From positions 3,145,001-3,209,000 of the forward strand of contig JARFIW010000999.1 of assembly GCA_036346225.1 (NCBI GenBank): a DNA stretch of 64,000 nt, read 5' to 3'. Shown one piece after another: positions 22,786 through 33,020 of the stretch. Under the pieces are notes generated by a model. The model ran no database searches, was not told where the DNA came from, and saw nothing but the letters and a program-made list of their open reading frames with translations. Made by a program: the position numbers and the translations under genes. Position 1 is the stretch's first letter; each line of letters begins with the position of its first letter. Origin of the DNA: Platerodrilus igneus (lineage: Eukaryota > Arthropoda > Insecta > Coleoptera > Lycidae).

Positions 22786-23535
22786 ACATTTTTACAAACG
22801 AGTGTTTATTTAAAGGAATACCTTGCACTCAAACTATTTCCACGGTGTCCGTGAGCTATAAGTTTATGGTAGATGGACAAACGTGCCAAACTGTCAGCAT
22901 TGGAAAACACTCCTACAAAGATGCGAATCTACTCATTATCAAGAACCTTTGTGCTGATCTAATAATACGGCACGATATCTTAAGAAAGCATTTCGCTCTT
23001 CAGTATACTTTTGGTAGGCTAAAAGAAACAACTCTCTAGGTTTGCAGTGTTGCTGCAGCTTCGCTGCCTGCAGTCTTGCTATTTGCAAATCTTTCGCCAA
23101 ACTGCAAGTGTGTGGCTGTTAAGTTCCCGAGACGTAATAAAGATTACAACAAATTCATTTAAGGCGGAAATTCGAAAACTTTTAACAAGTGGCGTAATAG
23201 AAAAAAGCAATTCATCATGGCGTGCAGTATTAATAACCAAAAATGCTAGCAGTAAGAAACGTCTCGTTGTAGACTATTCCCAAACTATAAACCCATATCC
23301 CTTATCAAACATAGAAGAGATGTTGACATATATATCCAAATACGCCATTTTCAGTACCATAGACTTGGAGAGTGCCTACCATCAAGTGCCTATATTCCTG
23401 GAAGATAAACCATACACTGATTTCAAAGCCATTGGAAATCTTTATCAATTCAGCCAAATTCCTTTCGGTGTCACGAACGGTGTCTCGAATTTTCAAAAAA
23501 ATATTGACTGGATCATTAGAATTGAAGATTTATAA
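22786..23535 (+). pseudogene. gypsy A' protease and reverse transcriptase remnant
   Basis: The region 22845-23039 resembles the C-terminal half of the retroviral-type protease (DLIIRHDILRKH). From 23150 the reverse transcriptase fingers and palm appear: SGVIEKSNSSWRA, RLVVDYSQTIN, YPLSNIEEML, FSTIDLESAYHQVP, and FSQIPFGVTNGVSNFQ. The catalytic loop region follows in another frame (YVNDLTICG at 23548-23575, where YxDD is expected). It is closely related to the minus-strand gypsy A at 46.5-49.5 kb. Confidence 0.85.
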
Positions 23536-23759
23536 AAGACTTTTGCATATGTTAATGATCTTACCATTTGTGGTAAAACTGTAGAGGAGTACGACGAAAA
23601 CCTAGGCAAGTTTCTGCTTGCAGTTAATAAATACGGTTTGATGCTCAACAAAGAAATGCGTACATTTTCTCAAAAACTAATTAGTCTGGAACATGACAAA
23701 CGCATACCGTATTTGTGCCGAGCTCAAACCTAGGTTTTACAGATGAGATCCTACTTCAC

Positions 23760-23940
23760 AACTGGTACTGATCAAACCAACGTCGCCGTTTGAACGCCTA
23801 AGCATTGATTTTAAGAGACCGCCACCTAGTACGAATAATAGGTAAATTCTCACTGTTATTGACGAATTCTCAAGCTTTCCATAAAACATCTGAACAATCT
23901 TTTCATGATTTTTGGTATGCCGGCCTATATTCAATCAGAT
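23760..23940 (+). pseudogene. gypsy A' integrase, N-terminal part of the core
   Basis: Frames containing PFERLSIDFKRPPPS, ILTVIDEFSSFP and FGMPAYIQSDG correspond to the first two catalytic aspartate blocks of a Ty3/gypsy integrase. The sequence diverges abruptly after QSDG; the matching remainder appears about 8.5 kb downstream at 32480. RNase H was not recognised between 23600 and 23760. Confidence 0.75.
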
Positions 23941-24072
23941 GGTTACACCTTACTCTTTTCTCGATGTTATAAAAAGAGTAAGTGCACGACGAAGTATAAG
24001 AAATACTTCGGCACAGCTTGCATCGACCTTTATGGTTTCGGAAGCTGCATGAGACTTGAAATCACAGGGTAA
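23941..24072 (+). other. cysteine-bearing open stretch of unknown origin
   Basis: Immediately after the broken integrase, the same frame runs on for 43 codons with four cysteines (RCYKKSKC ... TACIDLYGFGSC) and ends at GGG TAA, which could also be a splice donor (GTAAGG). It does not resemble integrase. It could be a fortuitous frame or a small host exon. Evidence is weak. Confidence 0.2.
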
Positions 24073-25794
24073 GGGGAATGTTTAGAGAATATCTGAATGT
24101 CAAAGATTTAAATATCAAGACACTTGTTTACACAACTGTAAAATAACTTAGAGAAACAAAAGTTAAAACATGATAAGAGAAATTCGACTAAATATGTATA
24201 TTAATACTCGATTATTACAATTCCAAAGGCATGTATAAGATATACGCTTGTGTCATCAACATAGTAGACATCGCTATATATTTTAACATGATATAATTCA
24301 CATATTTAATAAATGTACACGAGAAAATTTCTATAGAGAAACCAAAATAAATAATCTCTGTTTAGAAACTCAAAATTTTACTTAATGCGAGAGTAAATCA
24401 AAAAGTGATCCTAATTGTAATAATGTCATGTAACAAATGCACATGAAATGAAAGTTCAAGTAATAAACCTTTTCACCATAAGAAGCTTCATGAAGATCCA
24501 AATGTTTACATATTTTTAGGTTATGTATTAGAGAATTATATTTGAAATCATTTAAGATAAGTAAAATGTACTTAATAATAAAAACTTTAAGATAAGTAAA
24601 ACGTAATTAATAATCAATACAAAATATTTGTAGTGACAAAGACAAATTTAAATGGAGGTTAGGCCTCTTTATTTCAACAGAAAAACGATAAGGTAAAAGT
24701 TTAAATCTCATACTACCTGTAGTATCAGTAACTGAACTAATACTAAGTTACTTAATTTATAGGAATCCTTCAATATCCAGAAAACTGAGACATCCTGTGT
24801 TGGAGGAACTCCTAGTGTAGGTACAAAACAAACATGTGGTCAACTTCGAATGTTGTCCTTAACAGACTTCTGTTCCATAAAATTAAATTTGTAGATATTT
24901 TTCAATAAGATAATAACTGAGCATCATTATGTAAAGTAGAAGAAAACGAAATATAAAATTCTTGTGATGAGTGTTATTTTACATCATCTGGTTGTGCGAC
25001 AAGCAACTTTTCCATGTAGAAAATCCGAATGAGAAAAAACACGTCGCCGTGACGCATATTTGACCGGAGAATAAACCGGAGGAGCATATGTTACAGGAGC
25101 ACCCTAGAAAATTCAGTTGTGTTACAAAAGTGAAAATCTAACACGAGGTGCAAAGGAAAATTAAATCCGTTAATATCTTGCCATCTTTATAAATATTTGA
25201 TGGGCTTAACGAATAAAAAACTTCTTTATCCATTATCCAACACATCTAGAAATATATTTAAATGTTAATTTAAGATTTATGATTAGAAAATTTACATACC
25301 AGGTAAGCACATTAGGCAAGGTAGAAGTTCAAATCACAAATGTTCAACAGTGCCAGATAAGCAATCAGATATCAGAGAAATGAAAATTTGACACTTCTAA
25401 TAAATTATTTTCGGCCATCTTCGGGATGGACGATCTCTAGTGATTATTCTCAATAATACAAAATTAGAACCACACCAGTTGTGCTTTTGGAATAAACATT
25501 TCATAAATAACCAATAGGAAAATTTCATATAGATATAATTATTTGTACTATGTAAACAAATTAGCAATTGTGGATTAAAACTAATAATCCAGGATTGTGC
25601 AAGATAAATTCTTATAGAAAATATTAATACATAATAAAGAGAGTAATTTTATATTTAAATGTAGATATAAGCATTTATATGCTAATAGTGCCAAGCACAG
25701 ATGTAACATGCTAAAATATAAGCAAAAAGGCATGTTACATCGTGGAACGTCTTTTCTATCAGCAGAAGTAACAGATTACCTACATTCTGGAATA
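24073..25794. other. unassigned AT-rich sequence inside the split gypsy A'
   Basis: About 1.7 kb between the broken integrase and the start of the hAT element. No transposase or terminal repeats were seen. One candidate exon on the minus strand is listed separately. Confidence 0.4.
24984..25103 (-). CDS. candidate terminal exon, Pro/Tyr-rich, unknown
   Basis: On the minus strand a possible acceptor (ATTTTCTAG) is followed by exactly 39 open codons and TGA. The frame reads GAPVTYAPPVYSPVKYASRR and then a basic stretch ending CRTTR. It is markedly less AT-rich than its surroundings, and the PV-Y spacing is reminiscent of secreted structural proteins of arthropods. No other exon was found nearby, so this may be chance. 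Confidence 0.22.
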   Translation of the reverse strand, partial: GAPVTYAPPVYSPVKYASRRRVFSHSDFLHGKVACRTTR

Positions 25795-27638
25795 GTGGTG
25801 GGCAAACTACAGCCTGCAGGCCGCATGCCGCAAAGCCTTTTCATACAGCTCGCCATGAGTTTCTAAATATGAAAAATTTTTATTTTTTAAAATTATTTTA
25901 AGAAACTTTAAAAAAATGGTGTTGTACAGATGTTTTCTTACGTTGTACGAACGTTTTCTTATGTTCTGTGAATGTTTTCTCACATAGCACGGACATTTTC
26001 TTAACGTTGTACGGATGTTTTTTGTTCAATTTCGAAGAAAAATGACGTCATTTCCCGAATTTTCAAGGTCAACTAGTTGGCCTTGACGAATTTTGTTGGT
26101 TGTGTGGTTATTTAAGGAAGTATTCAGTGGGACGAAATCAGAACCACATGCCATTGATTGTCAGAAAGACCTACCTGTCAGACTACCTATTCCCGATCCG
26201 AAGTTTTGTAAGTACCCATTTTTTCTTAACAAATGAAATACTGTATTCTCCCGAATATAAGCCGCACTGTTGTATTTCATAAAACAAGAGATAAAATTTT
26301 TTAAAAATAGATAGGGAATTATTGTGTTCATTGATCGAAGTAACAGTAACTGCAAAGCGCTGATTAATACTATTTTATTGGTTTCTCTGATTGTTTGAAA
26401 ATAGTTGTGATCGTTTCTTTTTTGCTTTATTTAATGTTTTTGTATTTTATATGTCATATAAAAATTTTTGTTTGTAATAGTTTTGTTTTTATATCTAATT
26501 AATATAAAATTTTTAATTATTTTAGGTAAAACAAATTAATAACACAATGAGTAATTCCAAGCCAGCGAAGAAAAAAAAATAGATAGCGAGTGCCGAATTT
26601 TTAACTCTGAATGGACTGGAAAGTACTTCTTCACGGAAATAGGAATAAAGACCGTGTGTCTCATCTGTCATGACAGTCTGGCGGTGTTCAAGAAATACAA
26701 TCTGAAATGGCATTTTCAGACAAAACATCCTAATTTTTGTCAGAATTTTTCGGAATCTGAAACAGAGCAAGGTTAATGACTTGCTGAAAAAGTTAAAACA
26801 GGAGCAAACTACTTTAAAAAGACAATCTACCATTCAAAAGGATGCCACCAAAGCAAGTGTTCTTATTGCAAACAGTATCGCAAAACACAATAAACCATTT
26901 TCTGATGGTGAATTTATAAAAGACTGTATGCTGGATGCAATTAATTTTGTTTGTCCTGAGGCCAAATCAAAATTTGACGCTATTAGTTTATCACGCAGAA
27001 CTGTACTGCGGAGAATTGAAGATATTTCTTCCAATTTAACGGATCAGCTGCTTCAAACCACTTTGAATTTTCTGTGTTACTCTCTGGCACTTGATGAAAG
27101 CACTGATGTCAAAGATACAACTCAATTGTTGATTTTTATACGTGGCGTCCGGCACAATTTTGAAATCAGTGCTTTCAATGGAATCCATGAAAGATACTAC
27201 CACAGGCCAAGATTTGCACGAAACTTTAAAAAGTGCTTGTCTAATTCAGGTTTAAAGTTAGATAATTTAGCAAGCATAACCACTGAATGAGCTCCTTCTT
27301 TAATTGGCAGCATTCGGGACTAGTGAAGTTGTTGAACGATCATGTGAAACAAAATTGTCCAGATCACACAGTGTTATCATTTCACTGTATTATCCATCAA
27401 GAAAGCCTTTGTAAGACTGTTCTTGATTTTAAACACGTTATTGATCCTGTGGTGTGTGTTGTAAATTTAATAAGAGCAAGAGGTCTCACTCACCGACAGT
27501 TTCAAACCTTCCTTGATGACATGGAATCAGAATTAACTGATTTACTCTTCCATACTAATGTTGGTTGATTAAGTTTAGGAAAAGTATTAAAACGAGTGTG
27601 GAACCTAAAAGAAGAAATTGTGTTATTTTTAGATAGGA

Positions 27639-27642
27639 AAAG
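27639..27642. repeat. 4-bp target duplication AAAG (left) of the inverted-LTR element
   Basis: AAAG here and at 31031-31034 flank the TG...CA ends of the insertion. Removing the insertion and one copy approximately restores the hAT reading frame. Confidence 0.75.
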
Positions 27643-28502
27643 TGTTACATGCCAACCGACATGTATCACGTTAGATTTAATTTGTAAATAAATTCCTGCG
27701 TATTTTTAAATGAATACATCAATTTCCGTCGTCCCTGACAGCCATGTCTGCGCAAAAGGATGCGGAGTGCGCGTGTGGTGTTAGAAGACGCCATTAAGTT
27801 ATGAGCCCTCGACGAAGCAACAACTATCTTTTGTTTTTAGATATCGTAGGCTATTATTTAAATTTCCCGCCAAGCACCAACTGTAAGCTATCATTTAGTT
27901 TCCGCCAGGCTCCTATGTTATGATTGGCTCTTTTGATAAGTGGGAGCTGAAGAGGGACTGCGCATGCAACCGGCATTATTATTACTACGAATGTCCGGTG
28001 ATCGAGAGCAACCGTTTTATGCTCGTCACCAATACTTATTTTTATTTTGTTTATTATTCGGTTATTAAATCTGACAATTAGTACTTTAGTTTTATTTATT
28101 CTGCCGCTCAATCCACCCTACAATATGTAGGTTCCTTGTACCTTTTATCTTCTATTGTGTACCTGGTACTTTAATTCCTGTCATTCCCTTACTAGTACAG
28201 AAGCTACAAGAAAGACAGATGGTAATTTGTTTCAACATGGGTAATTGAACATAAGCTGCAATTCACAGACGTGCCCTGAGATGAATTTCCCAGATGCTAC
28301 CATGTAAGTAATTTGTTTTGATTTAAATTGTGCTTGCAAATTGACTTAAAAAGCAGTTGCATCACTTTTAAAGCGTGGTTGGTATAAGTTCAATATGGCG
28401 GGTAAAATTTGCCACGTAATTATGCATTAAATTATGACAATGATGTGCAGTAATCGCGAGTATAACAATTGAGCAGTATAACAAACGCCCGAAAGTGTAA
28501 CA
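27643..28502 (+). repeat. left inverted LTR of the inverted-LTR element
   Basis: Starts TGTTACATGCCAACCGACAT and ends AAAGTGTAACA. It pairs with 30444-31030 in inverted orientation over its first 200 bp and its last 390 bp. About 270 bp in between (near 27843-28110) has no counterpart in the right LTR. Confidence 0.8.
27843..28110. other. segment present only in the left LTR
   Basis: The two LTRs match on both sides of this block, but the right LTR instead has a short unrelated bridge. The block contains no recognisable domain. It is either an insertion here or a deletion in the other arm. Confidence 0.6.
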
Positions 28503-28509
28503 ATTGACT

Positions 28510-29961
28510 TCATGAGATATTCACGTCCCGAGTAGGAATATCTCTGACAAAGTTTTCCGATAAGTTAGGGTTACATTTTATACACTTAAAGTTATAGGTA
28601 TTGTTACGACCACAGCCATAACAGAAGAGATTTTTTGGGTATGTGTAAACATTATAAGTATGTCCGCTTTTCTTACAATTGCAGCACGTAACGGAGTTTG
28701 TTGCTGGGGAAACAGGAAGATCAATAATAGATAGTTTGCGAGAGGGTTTTGATTGACATGCTAAGTCAGGTTCTAATAGGCCGGATTGTTTTGCTGGAGG
28801 AGGACGATATTTATCTGTACGTAACTTCACTTCTTGAAGAGAGCGGCATAAATCTTTAAATTGAGGAAAAGAAGAGAGATATGTTGTAAAGCTAAACGTT
28901 CAGAGAAATATGAATTCAAATTTAGTAGAAGTTGTCAATAATTTCGGTTTGGGGTGGTTTTTTATCTAATCTGCTATACAAAGCTTCAATTGAGGTAATA
29001 AAAAAGATTACTTTTTCGTTAGGTCTCTGGGTACGATTTTTTATTTCATTCCAGAGATCAGTTATATATTGTTACATGCCGAAAATTCGGCATATAAACA
29101 TTTCTATAAGTTTTAATTTGTAAGGATTTCGCACCAATAATTTGAAAAGACGTGTGTGTATTTCCGTCACTTCAGACAGTGCGTTTGCGCGAGATTGCGC
29201 CGACGCGGAGTGTGGGGGGGAAGTGCCAAATTTCCGGACACGTCGAGACTGGTGACCGAGACGTGGAGGAATGTAGTTAACTTTGTGTCTTATTGTGTCT
29301 TCTTTTTTTCGATATGTAGGTTTCCTGCTACACCCAATTATCGTTTATCCTTACCTGTCTTCCTTACCGTACCTCTACATAGGAAAAGAAAGAAGACGAA
29401 TTTGAATTTGGTTTCAACCGGGCCCAACGAATTACCCACGCCCGAAAGACCAACGGAGCCCCGCTGCCGCCATCATGGAGTAATGCTGTGAGAAGCCCTA
29501 CAGTTTACGTAAGTACTTTTTGGTTTTTTGTGATGTAGTAATTTTGAATAAATATGTGTCGTAATGTCTTATTTGCGCATCATATTTTGCAATTATTTAA
29601 CATTGCCACCAACTGACTGTAGTGGCTCGCGTACCGTACCGACGGGGGTATAATAATATCCATGCGGTAAGAAGTCGCGTTTTAAGCTAGTAACTAATTC
29701 TTCCCAGGTAGAAATCTGGTTTCGCATATTTCTATACCAAATCAAAGCAGAGCCAGAAAATAATTCTCCTGCTGAAAGAAATAAATCTTGGTTTGTACAG
29801 TTACAAAAAATTTTAAAATCATTTATGTGATCTAGGAATGACATTAAAGAAATTTGGGGCTCAAAGCCCGAGAGAGAAATGCCCCATTTATACACGAGTA
29901 TAGATTTCGTAGACGAGGTACTCGGTTGCGAAAAGTTCATATTAAAATAAGTAAGAGGCAA
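28510..29961 (-). pseudogene. gag of the inverted-LTR element, interrupted by a solo LTR
   Basis: The N-terminal part (29961 to about 29660) has the capsid pattern ...FSGSALIWYRNMRNQISTWEELVTSLKRDFLPHGY, common to arthropod gypsy Gag. The 586-bp insertion follows, after which the frame resumes with LWNEIKNRTQRPNEKV (about 29050-29000). Stops and shifts follow. The last block (28830-28510) has YRPPPAKQSGLLEPDLA and zinc-knuckle-like CCNCKKSGH and CYGCGRNN motifs. The product would form the particle shell and bind RNA. No pol follows. Confidence 0.8.
29070..29655 (+). mobile_element. solo-LTR-like element, TGTTAC family copy 2
   Basis: Starts TGTTACATGCCGAAAATTCGGC and ends GACGGGGGTATAATA, with a matching ATAT on each side (29066-29069, 29656-29659) consistent with a 4-bp target duplication. 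It interrupts the gag frame listed above. It has no coding potential of its own and looks like what remains after recombination between two LTRs. Confidence 0.75.
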
Positions 29962-30427
29962 ATTTACATCTGATCTAAGTGAAGTTTTTTGAGAATGATT
30001 CCTTCAATTAAGAGATCAGATAAGAAAGTTTGCTTCGTCTCATTAGCCTGTTCATCCTTAAATAATGATAACAAATCTAAACGTTGCTTTAAATGTATTA
30101 CACCATTTTTATAAAGGGAAAGGAAATTACACTAAACTTGAAATTGCATTTTTTAAGGTTAGTGAAAGTAAACAAACAAGTAACCAAGGTGACAATTTCA
30201 ACCAGTTAAATTGACATTTAATGCTTCTTCTAATGCTGCCAACCAAAAAAAAAACTGTAGGCAACTAAAATTTAAAGGTTGCCATATTAAATATCAAAAG
30301 TCACTAGAAATCAAACATTATTATTTATTATAGATATAATCGAGTGAAAAAAACTATTTATTTTTAAAACTAACATCTTACAAGTTAAAATAGGGTTACT
30401 TATAAACGGAATTAATTTCAACAAACA

Positions 30428-30443
30428 CGTGTAAGAGCGCCAT
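30428..30443 (-). promoter_or_regulatory. putative primer-binding site
   Basis: On the minus strand, directly after the GTAACA end of the right LTR, the sequence reads A-TGGCGCTCTTACACG. The TGGCGC core is typical of tRNA primer-binding sites in LTR elements. The matching tRNA cannot be assigned by eye. Confidence 0.5.
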
Positions 30444-31030
30444 TGTTACACTTTCGGGCGTTTATTATACTGTGCAATTGTTGTACTCGCGATAACTACA
30501 TGTCATTATCATAATTTAATACATAATTGCGTAGCAAATTTTACCCGCCATATTGAACTTATACCAACCACGCTTTAAAAGTGATGCAACCGCCTTTTAA
30601 GTCAATTTGCAAGCACAATTTAAATCAAAACAAATTACTTACGTGGTAGCATCTCGGAAATTCATCTCAGGGCACGACGGCGAATTGCAGGTTAGGTTTA
30701 ATTACCAATGTTGAATCAAATTACCATCTGTCCTTCCAGTAGCTTCTGTACTCGTAGAGGAATGGCAGGAATTAAGGTACCAGGTACACAATAGAAGATA
30801 AAAGGTACAAGCACATATCTAAAAAGAAAAGACATACACCACTCAAGATAGTTGTTGCTTTGTTGAGGGCTCGTAACTTAATGGCGTCTTATAACACCAC
30901 GCGTGCACTCTGCATCCTTTTGCACAGACGCGGTTGTCAGGGACGACGGAAATTGACGTATTCATTTAAAAATACGCGGGAATTTATTTACAAATTAAAT
31001 AAAGTGATACATGCCGGTTGGCATATAACA
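30444..31030 (-). repeat. right inverted LTR of the inverted-LTR element (5' LTR for gag)
   Basis: Read on the minus strand: TGTTATATGCCAACCGGCAT ... GTGTAACA, 587 bp. It lies upstream of the minus-strand gag and next to the putative primer site, so it is in the correct orientation to be the 5' LTR. Confidence 0.8.
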
Positions 31031-31113
31031 AAAGAATTTATCTGATTTCTGTGACGTGATGGATAAGCTGGATAAATTAAACACGAAACTGCAAGGTAAA
31101 GGCGTTTTTGCAT

Positions 31114-31764
31114 TGTTACGTGCCGAAAATTTCGGCACTAAACATTCATAAAGTTTTAATATGTGAGGATTTCGCGCCATAAATTTAAAAGACTTGTTGC
31201 GCGTATTTCCGTCACTTCAGAAGTGCGTTGTGCGAGACTTCGCATCAATGCGTGTGGCCCAAGAAGAAGTGGGGGATTTCCAAAAGACGCGTTGGGACTT
31301 GCCTCCGAAATGTGAAGAAAGGTGTAGTTGGTCTGGTATATCATCGTATCTTTTTGGTTATGTAGGTCCCTTTTTGCCCTTATCATTCCTTATAACCAGT
31401 TTCCGCCGTTCCTGCTACATAGGAAGAAGACATTAAATTTGGGTACAACCTGGCTTAAGAGTTCCCACACCCGAGAAAGAGCCGCGAGCAGCCGATGCCC
31501 GAAAAAGATCCATGGAGCCCCGCTGCCGCTAGCATGGAGTAATCCTGAAGGAAGCCGCTGCCATCATGAAGTAATCCTGAAGGAAGCCTACCAGTTCACG
31601 TAAGTACCCCTTAGGGGTTCTGTAAAATTTGTATACTTCGTAAATTACGTGGCATAATTTGCATATTGTGTGACGTCATTGAAATTTGCGTGTCAATTTT
31701 CACATTATGTAATATCGTTACCAACTGTCATTAGAGGCGCGCTTACAGCGTTTATGGGGTTATA
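31114..31764 (+). mobile_element. solo-LTR-like element, TGTTAC family copy 3
   Basis: Starts TGTTACGTGCCGAAAATTTCGGC and ends near TTTATGGGGTTATA. It interrupts the hAT frame between GKGVFA and YVAVK. It shares all internal blocks with the other family copies and carries one GGAGTAATCCTGAAGGAAGC-type duplication near 31540-31590. The exact right border and target duplication are unclear. Confidence 0.7.
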
Positions 31765-32479
31765 TGTGGCTGTAAAATCATTTCAAGTCAAACTGGGACT
31801 GTTTGCTAAGCAACTTAGTACAGAAAACTTTGCTCATTTCCCAATTTTGCAGACTCGGACTGTTTTGGCTGAATATTGTGAAAAATATAGTGGTCACATT
31901 TCCAAACTGAATGAGGAGTTCGTAAGAAGATTTGTGGATTTCAAATCTTTGGAACCACAATTCAACATACTGACATCTCCCTTTAGCTGTGAGGTTGAAA
32001 CAGCACCAGTTCCTCTCCAAATGGAACTCATCGACTTGCAGGCAGAAGATGCATTGAAAGCAGACTTTGCTACTAAAACTCTGTCGAATTTCTATGCAGA
32101 TCTAAACCCAACAAAATTTCCATTGAAAGACCTTGCAAGAAAAATTTGAAAAGTTTGTTATTTTTGCCTCCACATATGGCGAAAAGACCTTTTCTACCAT
32201 GAAAATCTACAAATAAAAAACAGGTCACTTCTGACTGATGCCAGCTTACAGTCTGTGTTGCGCATTAGTACCATCAATTTGATACCAAATTTTAATAAAC
32301 TTGTTGATGATTGGACAACTGCATAGTTCCGACTGATATATGCATTTCTGTTTTGGGGAAATAAAAAAATTGTTCAATGAGATTGTTGTGGTTTTATGTA
32401 AAAAAAATTGACACGACGGCCCGCAAAACATTTTCAACACACATATGTGGCCCTCCAAGAAAAAAGTTAGCCCATGTAT

Positions 32480-33020
32480 GTTCTATAGGTATAGCCACAA
32501 GTAGGACAACCTCTTACAATTCTCAAGTTAATGGGCAGGTGGAAAAACTAAACAACACCTTATGTAAGTGTCCTTCTAGCTAAGCACTAAAAAAACCTGC
32601 CTATCGGGAATTGGGAGGCAGCCCTACATTAAGCATTGCATGCCATCCATTCGCTCTTGTGCAGTTCTACAAATTGCACACCGCATGAAAGAATGTTCGT
32701 ACACCCTCGTCGGTCTGCCAATGGTGGTTCTGTCCCTACTTGGCTGACCAATTCTGGTAAAGTACTCATGCGACGATTCGATCGCAGTAATAAAACCAGC
32801 CGCTGGTGGAAGAAGTGGAGTATTTACAATCCAATTTCGACTACTCCTTTGTTTGCCTGTCCAGTGTTCGAGAAGTAACTACTTCTAATCGTTATCTTGC
32901 TCTTATAGGAGAGCGAGGTGAAGAAACCAGGGATCACTTTGATAGAGATGAGACAAATGTAAAAGACTCGCAAGTCGTATCGCACAAACAAATTGAAGCA
33001 TGTTTAATTTGCTCAGTATT
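32480..33020 (+). pseudogene. gypsy A' integrase, C-terminal part
   Basis: Resumes the integrase broken at 23940. The block GIATSRTTSYNSQVNGQVEKLNN contains the third catalytic acidic residue region. After a stop and frame changes, the C-terminal part follows: HAIHSLLCSSTNCTPHERM, then the SVPTWLTNSGKVLMRR block, then a diverged tail to about 33020. The equivalent tail is seen in gypsy A at 45.5-46.1 kb. Confidence 0.8.

Larger units (their letters stand above)
27643..31030 (-). mobile_element. LTR retrotransposon remnant with LTRs in inverted orientation
   Basis: A 3.4-kb insertion in the hAT transposase, starting TGTTACATGCC and ending with the inverse GGCATATAACA. Its two long end repeats (27643-28502 and 30444-31030) are reverse complements of each other, not direct repeats. 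The right repeat, read on the minus strand, is followed by TGGCGCTCTTACACG, resembling a tRNA primer-binding site, and then by a gag frame. The other repeat follows gag but points the opposite way. Protease, reverse transcriptase and integrase are missing. A 586-bp solo LTR sits inside gag. Confidence 0.75.
26550..32330 (+). pseudogene. hAT transposase remnant (GTF2IRD2-like), in three pieces
   Basis: Piece 1 (26550-27640) starts with a BED-type zinc finger (CLICHDSLAVF...HFQTKHP), then helical DNA-binding sequence and the RNase H-like core start (CYSLALDESTDVKDTTQL). Frame changes occur near 26775 and 27285. Piece 2 (31035-31113) carries CDVMDKLDKLNTKLQGKG. Piece 3 (31765-32330) carries YVAVKSFQVKLGLF and the C-terminal dimerisation-type region. 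The pieces join in the order expected for transposases annotated as general transcription factor II-I repeat domain-containing 2-like. The gene is inactive here. Confidence 0.85.
25795..32476 (+). mobile_element. hAT-family element (GTF2IRD2/ZBED-like transposase), interrupted
   Basis: The left end (near GGTGGGCAAACTACAGCC) and the inverted right end (near ATGGGCTAACTTTTTTC, with GCGGGCC and TTGAAAATGTTTTGC blocks just inside) resemble termini of Charlie-like hAT elements. Between them a transposase is encoded on the plus strand in pieces, split by the 27643-31030 and 31114-31764 insertions. The exact ends and the 8-bp target duplication could not be resolved. Without the insertions the element would be about 2.6 kb. 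Confidence 0.75.
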
